Shown piece after piece: positions 1 to 7,826 of a stretch of 36,851 nt of DNA. Location: assembly GCA_929200395.1 (NCBI GenBank), contig CAKMZJ010000015.1, positions 1 through 36,851 on the forward strand, given 5' to 3'. The position numbers were made by a program, and so were the translations under genes. Each line of letters starts with the position of its first letter. Within the stretch, counting starts at the first letter, position 1. The notes beneath the pieces were generated by a model. It was given only the letters and a program-made list of their open reading frames with translations, did not search any database and was not told the DNA's origin. The DNA comes from Candidatus Gorgonimonas eunicellae (GTDB lineage: Bacteria > Pseudomonadota > Gammaproteobacteria > Pseudomonadales > Endozoicomonadaceae).

Positions 1-2
1 TG

Positions 3-188
3 GCAAGACTGCAAAAAGAAAATGTAACAGTGATAGAAGTTAATGCTACTACATTTATGGGTTATGATGACTACATAGAAACTGCAACTTATTTGATAAA
101 TATTTTGTTAGAAAACCATATAGAGATACGACCAGAGTATAAAGATAATATACCGCAACTACTGCAAGATTCTGGTATAACATCTTAA
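3..188 (+). CDS. 3' end of an unknown gene (5' end outside window)
   Basis: An open frame enters from the left edge and ends at a TAA at 186-188, giving 61 visible C-terminal residues (starting ARLQKENVTV, ending LLQDSGITS). The composition is coding-like and acidic to neutral, with no transmembrane segment and no motif I recognise. The 130 bases after the stop are still coding-like in another frame (see 190-318), so the present stop may be secondary. The family cannot be named from this fragment. Confidence 0.5.
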   Translation, partial: ARLQKENVTVIEVNATTFMGYDDYIETATYLINILLENHIEIRPEYKDNIPQLLQDSGITS

Positions 189-189
189 A

Positions 190-318
190 CTAAATTATGA
201 AAATCCTGATGCTATACACCTTATACTTGAAGGTGTATAGCTTGCTACTACTCCAGCAGCAGAATACTCAGGTACTCCTACTGATACCCCAGGAAATTAT
301 CAATTATATAAAAACTAG
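190..318 (+). pseudogene. coding-like decayed tail interrupted by a hairpin repeat
   Basis: In the frame starting at 190 the sequence reads as plausible protein (LNYENPDAIHLILEGV, a TAG at 238-240, then TTPAAEYSGTPTDTPGNYQL) up to a TAG at 316-318. The interrupting stop is formed by the right arm of the hairpin repeat at 212-240. This frame differs from the upstream gene, so joining them needs a frameshift. It may be the former C-terminus of that gene, but it has no start codon and no homology I can name. Confidence 0.25.
212..240. repeat. short hairpin repeat, copy A
   Basis: A perfect 11-bp inverted repeat (CTATACACCTT / AAGGTGTATAG) around a 7-base loop. The same hairpin recurs at 26286-26312, with weaker versions at 18304-18329, 25236-25262, 26495-26522 and 36764-36790. 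No T-run follows it here, so it does not look like a terminator. Confidence 0.75.
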
Positions 319-343
319 CATGAAATTCCTTATTCTAATTGTT

Positions 344-1534
344 TTACTCATTACCGCCACCACCAGACGTAGAGTGACAACATCCACCATCACCATGGGA
401 CGTAGAATCATAAAAAGTATCACTTTGATCGCTATTATAAGAACTTGTCATAAATGAATTATTAGTACTAGATGATCTAGTATTAAAATCAGTTTTTTTT
501 GTAGTTTTAGGTGACACAGGTCGTTTAGTATGTTCTTGAAGTTCAATATCACCATACTTATAAAATACACATAATGTAGAACCGAAGTAAACAGAATGTG
601 TTTCTCCTTGTATTATTTTATAATCATACTTAAGTGTAGATGAAATACTTCTTACTGGATACTTTTTCCATTTACCATTGCTCTCTTTTGTAATATATTT
701 ATATTTATGGTTGCTATAGAAAACCGCTAATTCATTTTCTGCTGAATTTAAACAAATATCTGTTATTTTGCTTAGACTCTCTTCTTGTAATACTGTTTCT
801 AACTGATTTTCAGATGATAATGATTTTATTTGCATGGTAAAGCTAGTATCTCTAAATACCATGGTTCTATTGTTAATTCCATAACAAACGGGAATACTAC
901 TGCAACCAGTTAACTTATATTCTGTATTCCATGAGTCACCTACATAATTTAAAATAATTAATTCATTAGTTTTAAGAAGAGCAATAACTTTTTTATTTTT
1001 TTTATCAAAGTCAATTGCTTCCATATCAGCTTCTAATTGTATTTCTTCTATTCTAGTTGGCGAAATTTTTTTAGTATCTGCTGATTTGCTATTTAGTTCT
1101 AATAACCTGAGTCTATTATCTTCAAAACCAAATAATTTTATATTGTCATCTGTATTATTTACCGATAAACATTTTGCATTAAAAGGAAGAGTTTGTTTTT
1201 TATAACTTGTTTTTATTAAATGTTGTGCACCGCAACGCATGATATTATCAAATGTAATTTTGCATAGCTTTGTTTTTTTATCATTATGACCTAAGAAAAA
1301 AAGTTGCTCATGCTCTTTACTAAATTCTATATCAGTAATTTTTTTATTAGTACTTATGTCAAAGCTATGTAAATATTCCGCATTTATATAACGTGGTTGA
1401 TTTCTTGCTACAATAATTGTATTAACAGTTTTTCCTGAAAAAGAGCTCTGATATGTTGCAAGAAAAGCGGTAATATTATTATCATGTACTGATTTAAATA
1501 TTGTTGGCTGAGGAGTTAAATTTACTGGTATCAT
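344..1534 (-). CDS. unknown 396-aa protein, Ser/Thr/Gly-rich C-terminus
   Basis: This long open frame has good coding character and starts with ATG. There is no signal peptide or transmembrane segment. Residues 1-340 are rich in short alternating hydrophobic strands (for example ITDIEFSKEHEQLFFLGHND, and later ITDICLNSAENELAVFYSN), a texture resembling WD40-like beta-propellers, although I do not see clear GH/WD pairs. The last 55 residues are low-complexity Ser/Thr/Asn ending in a CCH and GGGG stretch. It stands alone beside decayed genes. A host-directed effector is possible but only inferred; the family is not recognised. Confidence 0.6.
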   Translation of the reverse strand: MIPVNLTPQPTIFKSVHDNNITAFLATYQSSFSGKTVNTIIVARNQPRYINAEYLHSFDISTNKKITDIEFSKEHEQLFFLGHNDKKTKLCKITFDNIMRCGAQHLIKTSYKKQTLPFNAKCLSVNNTDDNIKLFGFEDNRLRLLELNSKSADTKKISPTRIEEIQLEADMEAIDFDKKNKKVIALLKTNELIILNYVGDSWNTEYKLTGCSSIPVCYGINNRTMVFRDTSFTMQIKSLSSENQLETVLQEESLSKITDICLNSAENELAVFYSNHKYKYITKESNGKWKKYPVRSISSTLKYDYKIIQGETHSVYFGSTLCVFYKYGDIELQEHTKRPVSPKTTKKTDFNTRSSSTNNSFMTSSYNSDQSDTFYDSTSHGDGGCCHSTSGGGGNE

Positions 1535-1744
1535 AATACTTACCTTAATATTATTTTTTAGAAAAAAATAGTATAAAGTTGGATAATTAGTAGCAAAATA
1601 ATTAATTAAAATAATTTTTATATTTAAATTATTTTAGCCTAAACAACTCAAGCTATGTACTTAAAAAAAACATTGTTTTCCGTTATCGCTTAACTTTATA
1701 CTTGCGTATATAGAGAAAGATATTTTTAATTAGTTCTCTTTATT

Positions 1745-2218
1745 TTATGTTTTATATTCATTAAGCCTAGTATTAAATAAAATCATAAAATTGATTAATG
1801 CTAACAGTGGAAAAGTACCATTATACATACCAAGGGTATTATGCGTTTCCCCACGCTGGTCTTCTACGATAAAACTTTTTGGATATTGTAAATGTTCTAA
1901 TACAGTAGTATCATCAAATAAAAATTCTGGTAACTTTTTTTGATTAACATGAACGGCAAAGCAATCTTCGTTATTAATTTGCTGATTTTCTTGGATATCT
2001 TGTTTTATTTTAGGTTGTGTTGCTGTCCAATATCAAAGCTCGGTAACTGCTCGCTCTAACCATTGCTGGTAATCTTCATTAGAAAGTTGCATAAATTGTT
2101 GTAAATTTATTGTTTTATTTTGTAATCTTCCCATTAAAAAAGATGTAAACATATTTTCAATAAACATAGCTGTATTCTCACTACATTTATCGTTAGTATA
2201 ATGATAAAAAATGTCCAA
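1745..2218 (-). pseudogene. unknown gene interrupted by an in-frame TGA
   Basis: Reading the minus strand from a TTG at 2218, 61 codons run to a TGA at 2033-2035 (ends QQWLERAVTEL). The same frame then continues for 96 more coding-like codons (YWTATQPKIKQD to FNTRLNEYKT) to a TAA at 1745-1747, so the stop is probably a nonsense mutation in a gene of at least 157 codons. TGA is a normal stop elsewhere in the window (ccmE, tpiA, yejA), so recoding is unlikely. The N-terminus abuts and slightly overlaps the decayed hydrolase on the other strand, and may itself be truncated. No family recognised. Confidence 0.5.
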
Positions 2219-2809
2219 TAATTCTCTACGATTATAGCGGGACTGGAATTAATCAAGATACAGGTTTGTTAAGATTTATGCTGAAACCATTGCAAATGAT
2301 GGTGAAGATACACCTAGATACGCATTAGATAAATTCAATAAAGTAAGTGTTTTAGGTAGCTCTATGGGTGGCTACGTTGCTAATAAATCGGTATTACAAT
2401 ACTTAACAGGGCTTAACGACGAAGCAGAGGCTAATGTTATTGCTAGTAGTATAAAACTTATTAATCATGATTCATTTACTACAACATCTATACACATGGC
2501 AGATGAAAATGCTAAGTTTCAGGGCTAAATAAAATGGTTTAATTCGAGACAAAATACTGCGGGAATGCAAGTGCATTTCAAAGTGTTTTAACGATGAAGT
2601 AGATTTTTTTAATAGCCCCCAGAGGGCAAGGCTTCTAAGCTTTTATCCTGCGTTAGTATTTCTTGATTTAGTCGACACTAAATCTGCGAAACACTGCCTT
2701 GGTTAAAAGCTTATAATCACTTGCTGAAAACCAGCATTTCTAACTTCCACGTGTATATAGGCGAACATTCTTATCTTTCAAAAGATCAAATAGAGCATCT
2801 TTCACATTA
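2205..2809 (+). pseudogene. alpha/beta-hydrolase remnant interrupted by a repeat element
   Basis: Fragments of an alpha/beta-hydrolase are readable. Around 2210-2255 a strand/turn reads PIILYDYSGTG, typical of the loop before the nucleophile helix in serine hydrolases. After a frameshift near 2270, residues ending KVSVLGSSMGGYVANKSV contain the nucleophile elbow G-S-S-M-G-G. The frame runs into a 273-bp repeat element at 2488-2760, which supplies the stop at 2526-2528. Just after the element EHSYLSKDQIEHLSH reads to a TAA and may be the original C-terminus, which would supply a catalytic His. No usable start remains. The fold assignment is fairly secure; the substrate is unknown. Confidence 0.55.
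2488..2760 (+). repeat. dispersed inverted-repeat element, copy 1 (full length)
   Basis: The element starts at CTATACACATGG and ends at CCACGTGTATATAG, with imperfect terminal inverted repeats covering TATACACGTGGCAGATGAAA-like sequence and the following GCTAGGTTTCAG-like sequence. Internally it has paired arms 2551-2558/2582-2589, a tip hairpin 2564-2569/2572-2577, GCCC/GGGC arms near 2615-2630, and a perfect 8-bp hairpin (GATTTAGT/ACTAAATC) near 2665-2690. It has no open frame of useful length, as expected of a MITE-like non-autonomous element. Related copies lie at 4048, 15150, 15428, 15502, 33625 and 36787. Confidence 0.75.
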
Positions 2810-2996
2810 ATTAAAAACTTTGCTTAGGTTGAGTATTACTGATAAATTACAAATCAATATCCATGGAATGATTGCATTTATTTTATTAATAAAGTTTAGT
2901 TGATTAATTTTAGCACCCTAATATAAATTAAACTATTGTAGTATATTATTAATAGTTTTTTAGAGGCTCCTTAAACCTTTTTAAAATAAAATTTTT

Positions 2997-3222
2997 ACTA
3001 TTACTGCAGATAACAGCAAAGAGTTTGCATGCCATGAAAAAACAGCATCAGCATTGGATGTAAAGTTTTAATTTGCTGATCCTTATAGCTTATATTAACG
3101 ATGATTAAATAAAAATAATACTGATTTAGTCTGACAATATTTTTCTAAAAACAGACTTTAAAAAAGTATTAGCATCTATTAAACAGTTGAATAATAGACC
3201 AAGAAAAATATTAACTTTTTAA
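2997..3222 (+). pseudogene. IS30-family transposase remnant
   Basis: Translated pieces match the C-terminal catalytic part of IS30-type DDE transposases: TADNSKEFACHEKTASALDV (the D-N-x-K-E-F block), then after a TAA FADPYS, and further on, in another frame, TDFKKVLASIKQLNNRPRK (the conserved LNNRPRK block). Several stops and frameshifts and the absence of an N-terminus make it non-functional. Terminal inverted repeats of the IS were not identified. Confidence 0.6.
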
Positions 3223-3462
3223 TTAGCATATAAACTTAGAAATGTAAAAATCAACTTCTTAATTTTATATGCTTTTGTGCTTTAAACTAACGTTTAATAC
3301 AACAACAACTACATAATAAATATAAAAATCAGCTAGATAATTAAATTAATAGTTGCATTTGCAATTATATTTTTATTCTGTAAACTACATCTTGAAATCA
3401 CGTTACTTAAATTAATAATCGTATTTAATATTTATATTAATTACAAAACAAGGACGTTTTAA

Positions 3463-3843
3463 ATGCCAATACCAATAAATAATACCTCTAGATATGACCA
3501 TGTATCACAAATGGAAAGAGGAGAGCTTGGAGCTACCAACCTAACACCAATGGAAAAAAAAGCACTAGTTAAACAATTTAAACATGCTAAATTTCAACAA
3601 AGAACTGTAGAAAAAAAAAATTCTTATGAGTGTGCTAAAAAAGTAGCGACAGCAGCTGCTGTTCTCTTTATTTGTGGGGCTGGAGTTGCAGGTATGGCGA
3701 TTTGTAGCAGAAATATCACTCCAAGTAATTTAAATGCTACTTCACCCCGCACAAATAATACCGATTCAGCCGTAAATAATGGAACTGCTTTAGCCGTAAA
3801 TAGTAGCACTACTCCGAGCATGAATTCTACTAGTGAAGTATAA
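3463..3843 (+). CDS. small single-pass membrane protein with N-x-S/T-rich tail, unknown
   Basis: 126 residues from an ATG preceded by AAGGA. Residues 1-56 are polar and basic; residues 61-81 (VATAAAVLFICGAGVAGMAI) form one hydrophobic helix; residues 82-126 are Asn/Ser/Thr-rich. Six N-x-S/T sequons lie after the helix (N84, N91, N98, N106, N113, N121) and two before it. There is no cleavable signal peptide. Beyond the TAA the same frame is blocked by only one more stop before a glycine-rich stretch ending at 3996, so the protein may be a truncated version of a 177-residue ancestor. Family unknown; an exported or host-membrane protein is a guess. Confidence 0.5.
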   Translation: MPIPINNTSRYDHVSQMERGELGATNLTPMEKKALVKQFKHAKFQQRTVEKKNSYECAKKVATAAAVLFICGAGVAGMAICSRNITPSNLNATSPRTNNTDSAVNNGTALAVNSSTTPSMNSTSEV

Positions 3844-3996
3844 GATTATACTCCAGCACTAGTTTAAAAAAATAAGAACTTTAACTCACAAGTTGAACCT
3901 AATCACCGCAATCGTCGTGATTTGGATTTTGGCGGCTTTGGCGGCTTTGGCGGCAGTGGCGGCAGTGGCGGTTTCGGCGATGCCTTAAATTTCTGA
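3844..3996 (+). pseudogene. glycine-rich in-frame extension lost after two stops
   Basis: This continues the frame of the 126-residue gene upstream: DYTPALV, a TAA at 3865-3867, then a basic stretch NHRNRRDLDF and GGFGGFGGSGGSGGFGDALN, to a TGA at 3994-3996. The Gly part is a 9-base tandem repeat (GGCGGCTTT twice, then GGCGGCAGT twice), far more GC-rich than its surroundings. It may be the former C-terminus of the upstream gene, or an unrelated minisatellite. Confidence 0.4.
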
Positions 3997-4047
3997 AACT
4001 TAGGTTTCTACTAATAGAAGTTTTATATCTAAACATGGCAGTTTCTG

Positions 4048-4165
4048 ATATATACACGTGGTAGTTGAAAATACTAGGTTTCAGGGCTAAGTAAAATAGT
4101 TTAATTCGAGGCAAAACACTGCAGGAATGCAAGTGCATTTCAAGGTGTTTTAACGATGAAGTATT
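4048..4165 (+). repeat. dispersed inverted-repeat element, copy 2 (left half)
   Basis: The left terminal repeat (ATATATACACGTGG, then CTAGGTTTCAGGGCTAA) is followed by the internal AATTCGAGGC block, paired arms 4113-4120/4144-4151 with a tip hairpin AATGCA/TGCATT, and TTAACGATGAAG. Similarity stops soon after, so the right half is lost. 4166-4416 is AT-rich spacer with no gene that I can support; it presumably carries the ccmC promoter. Confidence 0.7.
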
Positions 4166-4416
4166 GAAGTTAAGCCTTTATACTTAGGAATTAAAATTAC
4201 ACAATTTCATAAAAATAAAAAATTTTTGATATATATTTGTGCTATGCATTCAATGTTACTTCCTTCCAAACCTAAAAGAATAAATTTTATCGCGCTCTTT
4301 GATAAAAAATGTAATTATTACAGACTACCATAAAAAACTTTACTAATTTATAGTAGAATTAAGGCTATATCATATATAATGTTATCTGGATTTAAAAATA
4401 CTTGGTATAATATCTT

Positions 4417-5157
4417 ATGAATTTTTCTTGGTTTTATAAACTAGGCTCTCCTAAATGGTTTTATTCCATGACGACATCTTGGGTAAAACCAATAGGTATA
4501 CTAAGCCTAGCTTTAATGATTATTGCTTTTGTTTGGGGTTTAGCGTACGCACCTGCTGATTATCTTCAAGGGAATAGCTACAGAATAATATTTATTCATG
4601 TCCCTAGTGCTTTTTTAGCAGAAAGCATCTATTGCATGCTAGCAGTTTGTGCTTTTTTATTTTTTATTTGGCGAGTAAAACTAACTGATGTATTTTTGGA
4701 GTCCTTAGCCCCAATAGGAGCTTCTTTTTGTCTTTTAGCTTTAGTAACGGGAGCTATATGGGGTAAACCTACATGGGGAACCTGGTGGGTCTGGGATGCA
4801 AGATTAACATCAATGTTAATATTATTATTTTTATATTTAGGTATAATTGCTTTTAGACAAGCAGCGACCTCTAGAAAAAATGCCGATAGAGGCTGCGCGA
4901 TACTAACCGTAGTTGGAGCTATTAATATACCTATAATTAAATTTTCAGTAGATTGGTGGAACACCCTGCACCAAGGAGCAACTTTAAAAATCACCGGTGC
5001 ATCTACTATAGCAACAGAAATGTTACATCCGCTATTATTATCGATAGTAGCATTTTATTTGTTTTTTGTTTTTGTGTTATTATTAAGGGTACGTAATAAT
5101 TTGTTGTTGAGAGAATCCAAAACCAAATGGGTAAACTCTCTTTTTATTCCAAACTAA
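4417..5157 (+). CDS. ccmC: cytochrome c maturation protein CcmC
   Basis: Inner-membrane heme-handling protein of System I. With the CcmAB ABC transporter it loads heme onto CcmE on the periplasmic side. Six hydrophobic helices fit the family; the WWD signature is GTWWVWDARLTS at about 121-132, and the two heme-ligand His are H61 (FIHVP) and H185 (LHQGAT). The 246-residue length is usual. It is the first gene of a ccmCDEFGHI run; ccmA and ccmB, normally directly upstream, are replaced by decayed sequence and must lie elsewhere or be lost. The gene overlaps the sequence leading into ccmD. Confidence 0.95.
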   Translation: MNFSWFYKLGSPKWFYSMTTSWVKPIGILSLALMIIAFVWGLAYAPADYLQGNSYRIIFIHVPSAFLAESIYCMLAVCAFLFFIWRVKLTDVFLESLAPIGASFCLLALVTGAIWGKPTWGTWWVWDARLTSMLILLFLYLGIIAFRQAATSRKNADRGCAILTVVGAINIPIIKFSVDWWNTLHQGATLKITGASTIATEMLHPLLLSIVAFYLFFVFVLLLRVRNNLLLRESKTKWVNSLFIPN

Positions 5158-5177
5158 GTTTTCTTTTCAAGGTTAAA

Positions 5178-5357
5178 ATGTTTTTTGATAGTTTAGAAAG
5201 TATGTTAAATATGGGAAATCATGGCAAATATGTATGGAGTAGTTATGCTATCACCACGGTTATACTGTTGTGGAATTTTATTAGCCCAATTATGGTTAAA
5301 CATAAAATTCAGCAAAAATCGGCTATTGTTTCTAGTAAAACTATAAAACCGAATTAA
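5178..5357 (+). CDS. ccmD: heme exporter small subunit CcmD
   Basis: Small one-helix protein that helps release holo-CcmE from the CcmABC complex. The 59-residue form starting at the ATG after CAAGGTTAAA is chosen: it gives the family's usual size and puts the typical block MGNHGKYVWSSY just before the helix (YAITTVILLWNFI). A longer frame starting at 5127 would overlap ccmC and add a non-conserved leader. The tail is basic and presumably cytoplasmic. Identity rests on position between ccmC and ccmE plus this motif. Confidence 0.85.
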   Translation: MFFDSLESMLNMGNHGKYVWSSYAITTVILLWNFISPIMVKHKIQQKSAIVSSKTIKPN

Positions 5358-5380
5358 AAAGTAATATTTTAGGATACACT

Positions 5381-5833
5381 GTGACCGCTCTTCATCGACA
5401 ACGTTTATATATTGTTTTATTTTTTATTTTAGGAATATGCATTGCTATTACTTTAGCAATAGTAGCATTAAAAGATAATGTTAATCACTATTTTACTCCA
5501 ACACAAATAACTAATAATCAGATACCACTAAATAAAAAAATTAGAGGTGGCGGCATTGTTGTTCCTGGATCAATTCAAAGATCAACTAACTCTCTTAATA
5601 CTAAGTTTATTATTAGTGATGGCGTAAATAGCGTACAGGTAAATTATGAAGGTATTTTACCCGATTTATTTACCGAAAACTCAGCATCTGTTGTTGTTGG
5701 CTATGTAAACACACAAGGAGTATTTATTGCCAAAGAAGTTTTAGCAAAACATGACTCCTATTACATGCCTAAAGAAGTAAAGCAAGCTATGGATAAAGCC
5801 AAAGAAAACATAAACAAACAAATTAACAGATGA
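5381..5833 (+). CDS. ccmE: periplasmic heme chaperone CcmE
   Basis: Membrane-anchored chaperone that binds heme covalently and passes it to CcmF. An N-terminal anchor (about residues 9-30) is followed by an OB-fold domain with the block GGGIVVPGSI near 56-65. The heme-binding motif is AKHDSYYMP: H124 is the covalent attachment residue, and Y128 matches the conserved H-x3-Y tyrosine. The start is GTG, 8 bases after AGGA. The length of 150 is normal. It ends with TGA. Confidence 0.93.
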   Translation: MTALHRQRLYIVLFFILGICIAITLAIVALKDNVNHYFTPTQITNNQIPLNKKIRGGGIVVPGSIQRSTNSLNTKFIISDGVNSVQVNYEGILPDLFTENSASVVVGYVNTQGVFIAKEVLAKHDSYYMPKEVKQAMDKAKENINKQINR

Positions 5834-5849
5834 TTTACTAGGATATTTT

Positions 5850-7826
5850 ATGATAGCCGAAATAGGGCTTATAGCATTAATTTTAGCAACGTTATTTAGT
5901 TTATTAATAGGAGTTATTCCTTTATTAAAGATAGCCACTAAAAATATTGACTGGTTATCTGCCGCTAAACCTTTGGCATATTCTCAACTTGTTTTTATTG
6001 GATTTGCTTTTTTTTGTCTAATATTAGTTTTTTGTTTAAATGATTTTTCTGTTATTTATGTAGCTAATAATTCTAGCGCCCTGTTGCCTACTTATTACAA
6101 AATAAGTGCAACCTGGGGCGGACACGAAGGATCATTATTACTATGGGCTGTTATATTATCTATTTGGAATGTATTATTTGCATATAAAAGCGATAAACTA
6201 CCAATTGAATTATCTGCAACAACAATAGCTATTTTGGGCTGGATTTCTTTTAGTATTTTAATAATAATTCTATTTTCTTCTAATCCTTTTGAACGTAACC
6301 TGCCTTTTCCGCCTAACTCTGGCATGGATTTGAATCCGTTGTTACAGGATTTCGCAATGATTATTCACCCCCCCATTCTCTATACTGGTTACGTAGGGTT
6401 TTCCATTCCTTTTGCCTTTAGCTGCGCCATTTTACTTGCTCGCTATGATTTAAACCCTGAGTTAACAAAATGGATTCGCTCTTGGGCTACTGCATCTTGG
6501 ATATTTCTAACCTTAGGCATAACCTTAGGAAGCTGGTGGGCTTATTATGAACTAGGCTGGGGAGGTTGGTGGTTTTGGGATCCAGTAGAAAATGCTTCTT
6601 TTATTCCATGGTTAATCGGGGTTTCACTAATTCACTCTCTTGCTATCACTGAAAAAAGAAAAATATTTAAAAGCTGGACTATTTTATTATCTTTTTTTGC
6701 ATTTATCTTCACCATTGTCGGTACGTTTTTAGTAAGATCAGGAGTTGTATCTTCTGTACATTCTTTTGCTAGCGATCCAAAGCGTGGCATGTTTCTTTTG
6801 GTGTTCTTAGCAATTACAATTATCTGTTCATTATTATTATTTATCTTTCGTCCTCAAACAAATCACGATGATGTTAGTTTTAGCTGGTGGTCTCGTGAAA
6901 CCATGCTATTAGCTAATAACTGGCTATTGATAGTAGCTGCTATAGTTATTTTATTTGGTACTATTTTCCCACTAATTATTGAAGCTTTAGGTCTAGGAAG
7001 CGTATCTGTTGGAGCTCCATACTTTAATGCTGTATTTATACCGCTAATGTTAGTTACATCGATATTTCTAGGCTTAGGGATATTGCTCTCATGGAAAAAA
7101 AATAAGTCTGCTAAAATATTTTTACAAATGAAAAAAATAGCTATACTTTGTTTGGTTATCAGTATAGTCTTATTATGGTCAGTTTTTAATTATGAACTTA
7201 TTTATCAAGGACTAGCTAGTTTTGCAATATCTTGGGTTATTGCATGTTGTATTTTAGACATAAAAAATAAGCTACAATATAAAAAATCAATTACAGCTAT
7301 TAAATCTATTAAATTATCATATTGGGGAATGCAACTTGCACATTTAGGATTTGCAATATCAATGATAGGCGTGTTAGCCACCTCTACATTTAGCTTAAAT
7401 AAAGATGTAGCATTGAGTGTCGCTGAGACTACACACTTAGGAAATTATAGTTTTAAGTTTACGCAAATGGAGCAACAAACAGGTGTTAACTATACAACTA
7501 ATTTTGCATCTGTAGATGTATACTATAAACAAAAATATTTAACAACCATGCACCCTGAAAAACGCTTTTATCAAAATAATATACCAATAACAGAAACATC
7601 TATAAACGCAGGCTTTTGGCGTGACTTATATATCGCACTTGGAGAACCTTTAGCATCTGACAACAACAGTTGGTCATTACGCATCCAAATTAAAACTATG
7701 ATTAGATGGATATGGTTAGGAGGTTTATTAATGATCGCAGGTGCTATTTTATCAATTCTAAGTAGACGTTTACTAACAAAAAAAACAGCAATACTAGATA
7801 ATAACTTATTACAGGATATTAAATGA
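5850..7826 (+). CDS. ccmF: cytochrome c heme lyase subunit CcmF
   Basis: Large multi-spanning protein that takes heme from holo-CcmE and, with CcmH and CcmI, attaches it to apocytochrome c. Visible landmarks are WGGHEGSLLLWA near residue 90, and the WWD domain GWGGWWFWDPVENASFIPWL near 230-250 with flanking periplasmic His. About 15 hydrophobic segments and the 658-residue length fit the family. AGGA lies upstream of the ATG. Its end overlaps the ccmG start (ATGA), indicating translational coupling. Confidence 0.95.
   Translation: MIAEIGLIALILATLFSLLIGVIPLLKIATKNIDWLSAAKPLAYSQLVFIGFAFFCLILVFCLNDFSVIYVANNSSALLPTYYKISATWGGHEGSLLLWAVILSIWNVLFAYKSDKLPIELSATTIAILGWISFSILIIILFSSNPFERNLPFPPNSGMDLNPLLQDFAMIIHPPILYTGYVGFSIPFAFSCAILLARYDLNPELTKWIRSWATASWIFLTLGITLGSWWAYYELGWGGWWFWDPVENASFIPWLIGVSLIHSLAITEKRKIFKSWTILLSFFAFIFTIVGTFLVRSGVVSSVHSFASDPKRGMFLLVFLAITIICSLLLFIFRPQTNHDDVSFSWWSRETMLLANNWLLIVAAIVILFGTIFPLIIEALGLGSVSVGAPYFNAVFIPLMLVTSIFLGLGILLSWKKNKSAKIFLQMKKIAILCLVISIVLLWSVFNYELIYQGLASFAISWVIACCILDIKNKLQYKKSITAIKSIKLSYWGMQLAHLGFAISMIGVLATSTFSLNKDVALSVAETTHLGNYSFKFTQMEQQTGVNYTTNFASVDVYYKQKYLTTMHPEKRFYQNNIPITETSINAGFWRDLYIALGEPLASDNNSWSLRIQIKTMIRWIWLGGLLMIAGAILSILSRRLLTKKTAILDNNLLQDIK

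Noticed and set aside
197..457. 86-codon frame overlapping the start of the window
   Set aside because: It runs through the hairpin repeat and antisense to the better-supported minus-strand gene, with no coding character of its own.
2033..2035. TGA read as Trp (altered genetic code)
   Set aside because: TGG is used for Trp throughout, and TGA ends several intact genes here (ccmE, tpiA, yejA, yejB).
3899..4138. 79-codon minus-strand frame over the glycine-rich repeat and element copy 2
   Set aside because: Its sequence is the translation of the minisatellite (Arg/His/Ser repeats) and of the element's terminal repeat, which gives a similar peptide (LKPSIF-HVYI) at 15074-15298.
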